Shown: one piece after another, positions 1 through 5,906 of the stretch
Numbering within the stretch: the first letter of the stretch is position 1
Layout: each line of letters begins with the position of its first letter
Assembly: GCA_903910245.1 (NCBI GenBank)
Contig: CAIVYX010000255.1
Coordinates: forward strand, 1-7,759
Source: an uncultured Opitutia bacterium
GTDB taxonomy: Bacteria; Verrucomicrobiota; Verrucomicrobiia; Opitutales; UBA953
Direction: 5' to 3'
Length of the DNA: 7,759 bases
Translations under genes and position numbers: made by a program
The notes under the pieces: generated by a model
Database searches by the model: none
What the model was told of the DNA's origin: nothing
The model's input: only the letters and a program-made list of their open reading frames with translations

Positions 1-151
1 CGGAGCTCGTGACCGCGAGGCCAACGCTGACTTTTCCCTCGAGGGTGACCTCGATGCCCTTCACCAGACCGAAGGAGACGATGTCGCGGCTGTAGCCGGG
101 GTACCGGACCTGGCCGAGGGCCTTCTGGACTGATTCCTTATCGAGCGACAT
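1..151 (-). CDS. mrp: Mrp/ApbC-type Fe-S cluster carrier ATPase, N-terminal fragment (cut by the left edge)
   Basis: Only the first 50 codons are present; the gene runs off the left edge. The ATG lies at 151-149 and the frame stays open to base 1. The peptide begins MSLDKESVQKALGQV and continues with PGYSRDIVSFGLVKGIEV and a short strand, EGKVSVGLAVTSS. The helix followed by a D-I-V-S-x-G-x-V-K-x-I segment is the hallmark of the MIP18/DUF59 domain at the N-terminus of many Mrp/NBP35 P-loop ATPases, which carry Fe-S clusters to apoproteins in the cytosol. The Walker A and CxxC motifs that would prove the identity lie outside the window, so a stand-alone DUF59 protein (SufT or PaaD-like) is possible; the PGYSRDIVSFGLV wording favours Mrp. 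It is divergent from the TolB-like gene. A GGGAG lies 12 nt upstream of the ATG, rather far for a ribosome binding site. Confidence 0.72.
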   Translation of the reverse strand, partial: MSLDKESVQKALGQVRYPGYSRDIVSFGLVKGIEVTLEGKVSVGLAVTSS

Positions 152-214
152 TAGCGGGATTGAACTCCCTGCCCAACCTAGGTCAAACTGCTAACCTCAT
201 AACAAACTCGCTCG
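152..214. promoter_or_regulatory. Divergent intergenic region between mrp and the TolB-like gene
   Basis: These 63 nt must hold the 5' signals of two divergent genes. On the minus strand TTGACC (186-181) and TCAATC (163-158) are 17 nt apart; the -35 half matches the consensus in 5 of 6 bases but the -10 half is poor. If used, transcription would start about at the ATG, giving a leaderless mRNA. On the plus strand TTGAAC (160-165) and TCAAAC (183-188) are also 17 nt apart, 4 and 3 matches, which would give a leader of about 20 nt. The two pairs overlap. No Shine-Dalgarno precedes the ATG at 215. These are weak consensus matches in an organism whose promoters are not known. Confidence 0.25.
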
Positions 215-1402
215 ATGCGCCTCCTTTCCCTCTTCGCTGTCTTTCTCGCCTCGCCCCTCTTCGCCCAAGGTAACATCAAGGTCGACACCGAGATCGGCGG
301 CTTAATCAGCCGCAAGATCCTGCCGGTGGCAATTGTCTCCGATGATCCAATCCTTGGCGGCCTCGTCCAATTCGCTCTTTCCACCCACGGCGCCATCGAG
401 ATCTCCCCCAGTTCTCCCATTAAGGTGCGCATCGGTCGCGGAGGGCTCGCCGCCGTCGTCTCCTGCGATAATGCGCTTTGTGCCTTTACGTCGAACGTCG
501 AAGGCAAGGATGAGGATCAGCTCGCACTCCGGGTCGCCGACGCGGCCATCGTGGGCCTCGGTCGTCGCTGGCAGCTCAAGCCACTATTCGCCGATACCAA
601 GGTCGCCTTCGTCTCGCGTTCTACCGGTAGCGCCGAAATTTATGTCACTAATCTGGCCCGCTCCAAGACGTTGCGCCTGACGAGGTATGGCAACACCTCG
701 ATCGGCCCGCGCTGGTCGGCCGATGGCTCTCGCATCTTCTTCATCTCATCTTTCCGTTCGAACTGGCCCGAGATTTTCTCGACCAATGGTTACGGCGAAG
801 CCGCCAAGGTGATCATCAATGTCCGGGGTGCGCTGGGCGCCGCTAGCAGCGGTCCTGATGGGCGGATCGCTTTCGCCTCCTCCAATAAGGGCACGATGGA
901 TATCTTTGTCGCGGGTCCGCAGGGCCAGACGCCGACGCGCGTGATCAAGGCTCCGAGTATGCAGTGGGTGAACACCGATCCTTCGTGGTCTCCGGACGGT
1001 TCCCGTTTCGCACTCACCGCCGGCCCGACCGGCAGCCCCGGCATTTACCTCGCGAGCTCCGCTGGCGGCGCTTTGCAGCGGGTCCCCACTGGCCATAATT
1101 ATAGTACCGAGCCGCGCTGGAATCCCGTCGTCCCGAATCAGCTCGTCTTCACTTATCAGGAGGCCGGCTCACTTCGCCTCGGGGTGCTTGATCTCGCTGC
1201 CAGTACTGTGACGCCCATCGTAACTAAGAGCCCGGTATCCATCGCTCATGCTTCGTGGTGCGCGGACGGCCGTCACCTGGTCGCCGCGCAAGGTAACGGG
1301 CTGGTCGTCATCGATAGTGTCACCGGCAAGGTGACGCGTCTCACGCCTTCGCAACTCGGCGATTGCTCCGAGCCGGACTGTTGGACGCCTCGCGCGCAGT
1401 GA
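215..1402 (+). CDS. Secreted TolB-like PD40 beta-propeller protein
   Basis: A 395-residue exported protein. Residues 1-18 (MRLLSLFAVFLASPLFAQ) form a signal peptide with a likely cut after Ala17 or Gln18, so it should act in the periplasm. Residues 30-125 resemble a shortened TolB N-terminal domain. From about 126 to the end it is a beta-propeller with PD40/WD40-like repeats, each built on a W-S-x-D-G-S-R core: near 163-179 (PRWSADGSRIFFISS), 254-270 (PSWSPDGSRFALTAG), 298-313 (PRWNPVVPNQLVFTY, degenerate) and 345-360 (ASWCADGRHLVAAQG). TolB is the periplasmic part of the Tol-Pal envelope system and has about 430 residues. This protein is shorter, and no tolQ, tolR, tolA or pal is in view, so it may be true TolB or a paralogue. 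Cysteine pairs at 84/89 and 384/389 could form disulfides. The start follows from the signal peptide; there is no Shine-Dalgarno. Confidence 0.85.
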   Translation: MRLLSLFAVFLASPLFAQGNIKVDTEIGGLISRKILPVAIVSDDPILGGLVQFALSTHGAIEISPSSPIKVRIGRGGLAAVVSCDNALCAFTSNVEGKDEDQLALRVADAAIVGLGRRWQLKPLFADTKVAFVSRSTGSAEIYVTNLARSKTLRLTRYGNTSIGPRWSADGSRIFFISSFRSNWPEIFSTNGYGEAAKVIINVRGALGAASSGPDGRIAFASSNKGTMDIFVAGPQGQTPTRVIKAPSMQWVNTDPSWSPDGSRFALTAGPTGSPGIYLASSAGGALQRVPTGHNYSTEPRWNPVVPNQLVFTYQEAGSLRLGVLDLAASTVTPIVTKSPVSIAHASWCADGRHLVAAQGNGLVVIDSVTGKVTRLTPSQLGDCSEPDCWTPRAQ

Positions 1403-1413
1403 CTGCCCTCACT
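1398..1413. terminator. Small inverted repeat spanning two convergent stop codons
   Basis: AGTGA (1398-1402), a 6-nt loop (CTGCCC) and TCACT (1409-1413) form a 5-bp stem. It includes the TGA of the TolB-like gene and the TCA that is the opposite-strand TGA of the GYF_2 gene. Neither strand has a T-tract after it, so a true intrinsic terminator is doubtful. Part of the symmetry arises simply because both genes end in TGA. Confidence 0.15.
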
Positions 1414-3067
1414 CGACGTACAGGCCGTCGGGGCGCACCGATTCTTCCGCGCTCAGGTAGAGGTTGAACTTCGCGAGCTCGGCGGGCGTGATGGACGCGC
1501 CCCTGCTGGCGGCGGCGTAGGTCTTGTCGTCGACTAGCGCGAAGACCCGGTCCTTGTCCGTGTCGCGGGCCAGCGCAAGGTAGCGCCACTGCGGCGAAGT
1601 GCGTGTATAGACGAAGCGGTGCGTCGCCGTCTGGAGGTTGGCGTAGTAGGTGCGGCCGCCGACGGTCACCTTGTCGCTGACTTTATAGCGTTCACGGTCA
1701 ATCAGGAAGGCTTTGGCCATCGGCTCGCTGGTCCACTTGCTCGTGCCGAGATGCTTGGAGTTCCAGGGGAAGAAGACGGTGTCGCCGGCGATGCGTGCGC
1801 CGACAATCACCAGGTTCAACGAATCGGAGTTGATACCCGAGATTTCGGAGATGATGAACGTGCCGTCGGGATTGAGACGGGCTTCTTTGGCGCCCGAGGT
1901 CAGCATCCAGGCGGCTAGCTCGGCGCCTTGGCCCGAATTGAATTCGCTCCAGCGCTTCCGACGGGCCGCCGGCGAGGTCAGGGCATAGACCTTAGCCTGG
2001 AGGGCCTTGAGGCGTTCGGAGAAGGCGAGCAACTGGCCGCTCCAGACTTTCTGGGCGGACTGCGAGCTCGCGGCCTGCGCACGGAAGTCGACGCGGTCGA
2101 TGAAGATTTTCAGCGCGCTCATGCGCATACCTTCGGCTTCCGTACGGAGCCGGCCGGCCTCGGGGAAACTGGCAGGAGGGAAGGTGCTCATCACTTCGGC
2201 GAAGAGCTGGGCGAAGCCCGCTTCTTCAAGGGACGGGCTGAGCACTTCGTCGAGGATCGCGGACTGGGCGCCCAGCAGTTCGGCGGCTCTGGCGGAGGGT
2301 GCGTCGTGCAGGACGTAGACCCGACGGTCGGCGTCGAGCGTCAGTCCCCAGCCGGCAATTTTTCTCCTCAGTGGCGCGGAGTCGACCTGACCGCGTAGCG
2401 AGAAGGAAGAGTGAGGGTCAATGTGCAGGCGACTGGCAATCACGTTGAAGCCGGGCTCGCCGCCGCGCGGCTTCTCGAAGACGGCGCGTTCAGCGCGGGT
2501 CTTAATCTCAGCGAATTGGCTGAGCTCGCTCCGGAGTATCACGAGGCTCGCCCGTGCGCTGATCTCTTCCTTGACGTAGAGACCGCTGCAGAAAGCGAGG
2601 ACGTCGCCCCCGAAGCCTCGGGATAAGCCCAGTAAGGCGCCAACGCCGATCATGGCGATCAGCGCGGTATAACCGACGACCCAGTGAAGACGATTGATGG
2701 AGGTGATCTTTTTTTCGTGATCAGCGAGGGCGAGCATCGCCTGGACCTGCGTGAAGGTGTCGACGTTGGCAGGTTCGGCTAGGCCGTAGAGCAGGAGGCG
2801 TCTCCGCGTGTCGGGGTCAAGTCGCGTGGCGGCAATCTCCTCTTCGACTTCTGTGGACACGGGCTTCGAACGCCGCAGCTTGAGGGTGACACCGAATTTA
2901 AAATGGTCGGAGAGCGGCACCCAATCCGGCGACCCTTCGGGCGCGCAGAGCATGTCCGCCGTCAACGTCCCTTCAGCAATCATCGCCATAATCTCGGCTT
3001 CAGTCAGAGGTCCGCGGGTTTCGTTATCGACGTGGAGTGAGAAGTGGCGCATGCGGTCGGAGTCCAT
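1409..3067 (-). CDS. GYF_2-domain single-pass membrane protein with an unrecognised large C-terminal region
   Basis: A 552-residue protein of unknown function. Residues 6-57 form a GYF_2 domain, a small fold common in PVC-group and other bacterial membrane proteins: RGPLTEAEIMAMIAEGTL at about 18-35, then PDWVPLSDHF with the conserved Trp49. Residues 58-127 are a charged linker. Residues 128-149 (LHWVVGYTALIAMIGVGALLG) are one transmembrane helix preceded by KKITSINR, so by the positive-inside rule the GYF_2 domain is cytoplasmic. The remaining 400 or so residues would be outside: mixed helical segments (about 160-370), then a beta-rich end (about 375-552) with NPDGTFIISEISG and GGRTYYANLQ. 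I recognise no family there. The start is taken at ATG 3067. An in-frame GTG at 3100 adds 11 residues rich in rare codons (AGG, CGA, AGA), and ATG 3052 is a third option that starts just before the domain. It is divergent from rpoN and converges on the TolB-like gene. Confidence 0.82.
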   Translation of the reverse strand: MDSDRMRHFSLHVDNETRGPLTEAEIMAMIAEGTLTADMLCAPEGSPDWVPLSDHFKFGVTLKLRRSKPVSTEVEEEIAATRLDPDTRRRLLLYGLAEPANVDTFTQVQAMLALADHEKKITSINRLHWVVGYTALIAMIGVGALLGLSRGFGGDVLAFCSGLYVKEEISARASLVILRSELSQFAEIKTRAERAVFEKPRGGEPGFNVIASRLHIDPHSSFSLRGQVDSAPLRRKIAGWGLTLDADRRVYVLHDAPSARAAELLGAQSAILDEVLSPSLEEAGFAQLFAEVMSTFPPASFPEAGRLRTEAEGMRMSALKIFIDRVDFRAQAASSQSAQKVWSGQLLAFSERLKALQAKVYALTSPAARRKRWSEFNSGQGAELAAWMLTSGAKEARLNPDGTFIISEISGINSDSLNLVIVGARIAGDTVFFPWNSKHLGTSKWTSEPMAKAFLIDRERYKVSDKVTVGGRTYYANLQTATHRFVYTRTSPQWRYLALARDTDKDRVFALVDDKTYAAASRGASITPAELAKFNLYLSAEESVRPDGLYVE

Positions 3068-3179
3068 CCCTCTTCGGGCGTTTTTAATCCTGTTTACCAC
3101 CAGTGGTTAGGCAAGACGAATGGACTCATCGATACCTTTTGCAAATCGCCCCAGAACCCTCTTTGCTTGGGTTCGTTCG
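3068..3179. promoter_or_regulatory. Divergent control region between the GYF_2 gene and rpoN
   Basis: With the preferred starts this gap is 112 nt, enough for two promoters. Candidate elements overlap in the middle. On the plus strand TAGGCA (3108-3113) and GATACC (3131-3136) are 17 nt apart (4 and 3 matches to the sigma-70 consensus). On the minus strand TTGCCT (3114-3109) and GATTAA (3089-3084) are 19 nt apart (4 and 3 matches). I saw no GG-N10-GC sigma-54 site here, so there is no visible sign that rpoN controls itself. No good Shine-Dalgarno precedes either start: AGAGGG abuts ATG 3067 directly, and nothing precedes ATG 3180. Confidence 0.3.
3096..3107. promoter_or_regulatory. Inverted repeat ACCAC-CA-GTGGT, possible operator
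   Basis: A perfect 5-bp inverted repeat with a 2-nt centre lies near the middle of the rpoN/GYF_2 divergent gap. It sits between the weak candidate -35 and -10 elements of the minus-strand promoter and just upstream of the plus-strand candidate, where a dimeric regulator could act on both genes. A 5+5 repeat can occur by chance, and no regulator gene is in the window. Confidence 0.25.
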
Positions 3180-4628
3180 ATGGCTAATCCAGGCATCAAT
3201 CAATCGCAGAAGCAGTTTCAGGGCCTCGTCCTGACGCCGCAGCTTCGCCAGTCGCTCCGCATCCTCCAGGTGCCTGCGGCCGAGCTCCTGCGCGAGATCT
3301 CGGAAGAGATGGCGGCCAACCCACTGTTGGAGGAAGTCGAGCCAGTCGACAGCGAGAGCCTGGATGCGCCAGTGCCCTTCGAACAAGCGGAAGAGGAGGG
3401 CCCGCGCGAACTCTCCTTGGGCGACGATGATTTTGATGCGTTAAAGCGTATGAAGGAGGATTGGGACGAAAGCTACTACGAGGAGATCCGCTCCCAGGGC
3501 TACACCCAGGAGGACGAGGAACGGCGCCGGCATATGATGGAGTCCGCCACCGGTGAGGCTTCGCTTTCCGAACACCTCGCCGATCAGGCCCGGACGGCCT
3601 CCGATGATCCAGCCGTGCAGGAGGCACTCAAGCTCCTGATTGCCTCGCTCGATGAGCGTGGCTTCGTCGAGGAAGACCTTTCGACCATCGCCCTGCGTTC
3701 TGGCCAGCCTTACGAGGCCGTCACGACGGCCCATGCCTTGCTGATGGCTTTCGATCCGTCGGGCATTGGCGCCCGCGATCTTCGCGAATGCTTCCTCGCC
3801 CAGCTGCGTCAGCGCGGTCGCGGCCTTTCGACCGCCGCCCGTCTCATCACCGATTGCTGGGAGCCGATGATGGGTCGACGGCTCGATGAATGCGCCCGGG
3901 TGCTCGACGTCGAACTCGACGGCATCCGCGAGGCCCTCGCCGAACTCGCCAGGCTCGAGACTATGCCGGCCCGCCGATTCTCCCGCGACGATAACCGGGT
4001 GGTCACGCCCGACGCCTCCGTCGAACTGGGTGATGACGGCAAGTGGAAGGTCATCATGGACGACCGCCATGTCCCCAAGCTCCGCCTGGTGCCCGCCTAC
4101 AAGGACATGCTCGCTGGCCAGGCCCTCGGAGACAAGGAACGGGCCTATATCCTCGAGCGCATGCGTCAGGGTAAGTTCCTGATCGGCGCAATCGAAGAGC
4201 GCCAGCGCACCATCGAGAAACTCGCCCATATCATCCTCGAACGTCAGGTCGATTTCTTCGAGCATGGCCCCGCCAAACTCCGCCCGCTGACCATGACCGA
4301 CGTCGCGAAGGAGATGGGCGTCCATGAGACCACCGTCGGTCGTGCCGCCGCCAGTAAGTGGATGCTGACGCCGCATGGTTTGCGCGAGTTCCGTTGGTTC
4401 TTCACTTCCGGTGTCGCGACGTCCGATGGCGGTACCGTCGCGCAGGAAGGCGTCCAGGAGCTCATCGCCGACATCCTGGCCCGCGAGAATCCCGCCGAGC
4501 CGCTGGCCGACGAGGCCATCACGGCGGAGTTACGCAAGCGCGGCGTGCAGATTGCCCGTCGCACCGTGGCGAAGTATCGCGAAGCGTTGGGCCAGCCTTC
4601 GGCGCACATGCGCCGCAAGCGTCTCTGA
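3180..4628 (+). CDS. rpoN: RNA polymerase sigma-54 factor RpoN
   Basis: Sigma-54 directs RNA polymerase to -24/-12 promoters and needs AAA+ enhancer-binding proteins to open DNA. With this start it has 482 residues, normal for the family. Region I (about 11-55) shows LVLTPQLRQSLRILQ and ISEEMAANPLLEE. An acidic region II follows (about 51-105, with DDDFDALKRMKEDWDESYYEE). The core-binding domain (about 125-250) includes FDPSGIGARDLRECFLAQL. The helix-turn-helix (about 368-395: MTDVAKEMGVHETTVGRAAASKW) is followed by FRWFFTSGV. The RpoN box ARRTVAKYRE at 459-468 is perfect, and the protein ends in RKRL. An in-frame ATG at 3120 would add 20 residues, but those codons have only about 42% G/C at third positions and include ATA and AGA, while the codons just after 3180 have about 75%. 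A weak AGG before 3120 is the only point in favour of the longer form. No enhancer-binding protein gene is in view. Confidence 0.96.
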   Translation: MANPGINQSQKQFQGLVLTPQLRQSLRILQVPAAELLREISEEMAANPLLEEVEPVDSESLDAPVPFEQAEEEGPRELSLGDDDFDALKRMKEDWDESYYEEIRSQGYTQEDEERRRHMMESATGEASLSEHLADQARTASDDPAVQEALKLLIASLDERGFVEEDLSTIALRSGQPYEAVTTAHALLMAFDPSGIGARDLRECFLAQLRQRGRGLSTAARLITDCWEPMMGRRLDECARVLDVELDGIREALAELARLETMPARRFSRDDNRVVTPDASVELGDDGKWKVIMDDRHVPKLRLVPAYKDMLAGQALGDKERAYILERMRQGKFLIGAIEERQRTIEKLAHIILERQVDFFEHGPAKLRPLTMTDVAKEMGVHETTVGRAAASKWMLTPHGLREFRWFFTSGVATSDGGTVAQEGVQELIADILARENPAEPLADEAITAELRKRGVQIARRTVAKYREALGQPSAHMRRKRL

Positions 4629-4662
4629 TTAGCCGAAACGGCTAAGGACAGAGTCCCAGCCG
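4629..4662. terminator. Alternative hairpins at the rpoN/amidase convergent junction
   Basis: TTAGCCG (4629-4635), AAA, CGGCTAA (4639-4645) is a perfect 7-bp stem with a triloop, starting one base after the rpoN stop and including the amidase stop codon. The same CGGCT (4639-4643) can instead pair with a second AGCCG (4658-4662), enclosing GGAC-AGA-GTCC (4646-4656). This gives a 24-nt hairpin of 5+4 pairs. The two structures exclude each other. On both strands the ends of the two mRNAs would carry them. No T-tract follows on either strand, so termination would have to be factor-aided, or the hairpins may act as 3'-end stabilisers. Confidence 0.35.
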
Positions 4663-5906
4663 AAGTTGGCCATGTCGGGGAAGACGAACTGCACGCCAGC
4701 CGTGAGGCCGTTCGGGAGGCGCGCGGGCGCAACGACGATGGGCAGACCGGCGAGCGAAGCGGGCGCATTGAGCGCGAGGAGGCGGCGACGATGCGTCGAG
4801 TTGGAGTCGGCCTTGCGAACGGCCCCTCCGAACGTTGCGGGCAGCGCAATGAAGTGATGGCGACGGAAGACGGTGCGGAAGGCATCAATCACGTGGGTGC
4901 GGACGGCTTCGGCGGCTCGGATCTCCTCATGGGTGCGCCCGCGGCCGACATCGAGACGTTCCCACACGACGGGATCGTAGTCCGGGCGACGGCGTTCGAG
5001 CCAGGCGGCATGCACGCGGGCGGCGGCATGGCCGCCGAGTGTGGGATATGCGTCGGCCGCTTCCGCGAAGGCGAGCCGAAGGAGCGTCGCGGCGGCGGGG
5101 TCTTCCTGGGCGCCAGCCTGGAGGGCGACGGCGCGCATGGCGTCGAGATCGTCCTTCGGGATATCCAGGCCTAGGTCGCCGGCCCAGAGGCCAGCACCGG
5201 CGGGCGGGGCTTCGCCGAGGACGGCGGCCGAGACCTGGCGGAGATCCTTGGCGGTGCGCGTGATCCATCCTTGGGTGTCGTAGCCCGGGGAGAGCGGGAA
5301 GATGTCACCGATGGGCGCGATATCAGGCGAGAGGCGTAGCCCCCAAACGCCGCAATAGCCGCAGGGAACGCGAATCGAGCCGGCGCTATCGGTCGCGAGC
5401 GCGAACGGCACCAGCCCGCGCGCGACGGCGAAGGCCGAGCCGGAACTCGAGCCTCCGGAAAGAAGTTCAGGGTGTTCCGGATGAGGGCAGTCGCCCGAGT
5501 GCGGATTTTCGCCCGTCAGTCCGAAGGCGAATTCGTTCAGCTGCGTTCGTCCGCATTCGATCGCACCGGCATCGGCTTCGAAGGCGGCAGGCAGGGTGGA
5601 CGTTGTCCGGGCCGGGCCGATCTCTTCCGGCAGGAATGTCGAGCCCGCGTAGGTCGGTTCGCCCGCGCGGAAGTAGAGGTCCTTCGTGAGGAAGGGTACG
5701 CCGCCGAGCGCGGCTTCGCGTAAGGGCCAAGCGGCTTCGAAACGGCGGGTCAGCGTGGCGACGTCGGGCAGGCCGCAGAGCGAGGCGCGTTGCTCCTCGG
5801 CGCCCAGGGAGCCCAGTTTAATCAGGAAAGCTTCCGCCGCCATACGAGGACCGCGCGTGAGGGTAAACTCACGCCAATCTTCGACGGACTGCGGCAGCAG
5901 GCTCAC
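4629..5906 (-). CDS. Amidase-signature family hydrolase
   Basis: A 425-residue enzyme of the amidase-signature (AS) family, which hydrolyses amide bonds with a Ser-cisSer-Lys triad. All three are visible: Lys75 in GVPFLTKDLYF, the cis-Ser Ser153 in GGSSSGSA (151-158), and the nucleophile Ser177 in TDSAGSIRVPCGYCG (172-186). The 24-residue distance from cis-Ser to nucleophile is standard for the family. Residues 1-65 are a helical lead-in; residues from about 235 on are the variable substrate-binding part, so the substrate cannot be predicted. It is shorter than GatA (about 480 residues), and no gatB or gatC is adjacent, so it is probably not the Glu-tRNA amidotransferase subunit. No signal peptide is seen; it should be cytosolic. 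The GTG start at 5906-5904 overlaps the TGA of the beta-CASP gene in GTGA, which suggests coupled translation. The next in-frame ATG is at residue 22. It ends directly against rpoN. Confidence 0.88.
   Translation of the reverse strand: MSLLPQSVEDWREFTLTRGPRMAAEAFLIKLGSLGAEEQRASLCGLPDVATLTRRFEAAWPLREAALGGVPFLTKDLYFRAGEPTYAGSTFLPEEIGPARTTSTLPAAFEADAGAIECGRTQLNEFAFGLTGENPHSGDCPHPEHPELLSGGSSSGSAFAVARGLVPFALATDSAGSIRVPCGYCGVWGLRLSPDIAPIGDIFPLSPGYDTQGWITRTAKDLRQVSAAVLGEAPPAGAGLWAGDLGLDIPKDDLDAMRAVALQAGAQEDPAAATLLRLAFAEAADAYPTLGGHAAARVHAAWLERRRPDYDPVVWERLDVGRGRTHEEIRAAEAVRTHVIDAFRTVFRRHHFIALPATFGGAVRKADSNSTHRRRLLALNAPASLAGLPIVVAPARLPNGLTAGVQFVFPDMANFGWDSVLSRFG

Noticed and set aside
152..180. A tRNA T-arm-like string (minus strand GGGAGTTCAATCCC) upstream of mrp
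   Set aside because: The stem pairs only four bases in the wrong register, and no acceptor, D or anticodon arms flank it.
1928..2398. A 156-codon plus-strand open frame inside the GYF_2 gene
   Set aside because: It is antisense to a continuous 552-residue frame with recognisable domain and membrane features. The translation is low in complexity and resembles no family.
3120..3179. A sigma-54 (GG-N10-GC) promoter upstream of rpoN
   Set aside because: TTTTGCA at 3137-3143 resembles a -12 element, but no GG lies at the required spacing upstream.
3441..4376. A 311-codon open frame antisense to rpoN
   Set aside because: rpoN is certain on the plus strand. The antisense frame is a codon-bias shadow in GC-rich DNA, with no recognisable motif or start signal.
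4244..4888. A 214-codon open frame on the minus strand across the rpoN/amidase junction
   Set aside because: It overlaps two well-supported genes and is rich in Ser, Arg, Pro and Ala, as expected of a shadow frame.
5170..5175. CCTAGG sites, rare in GC-rich genomes, at 177-182 and 7734-7739 in front of genes
   Set aside because: A third copy lies inside the amidase coding sequence at 5170-5175, so they are not specific to intergenic regions and look like chance.
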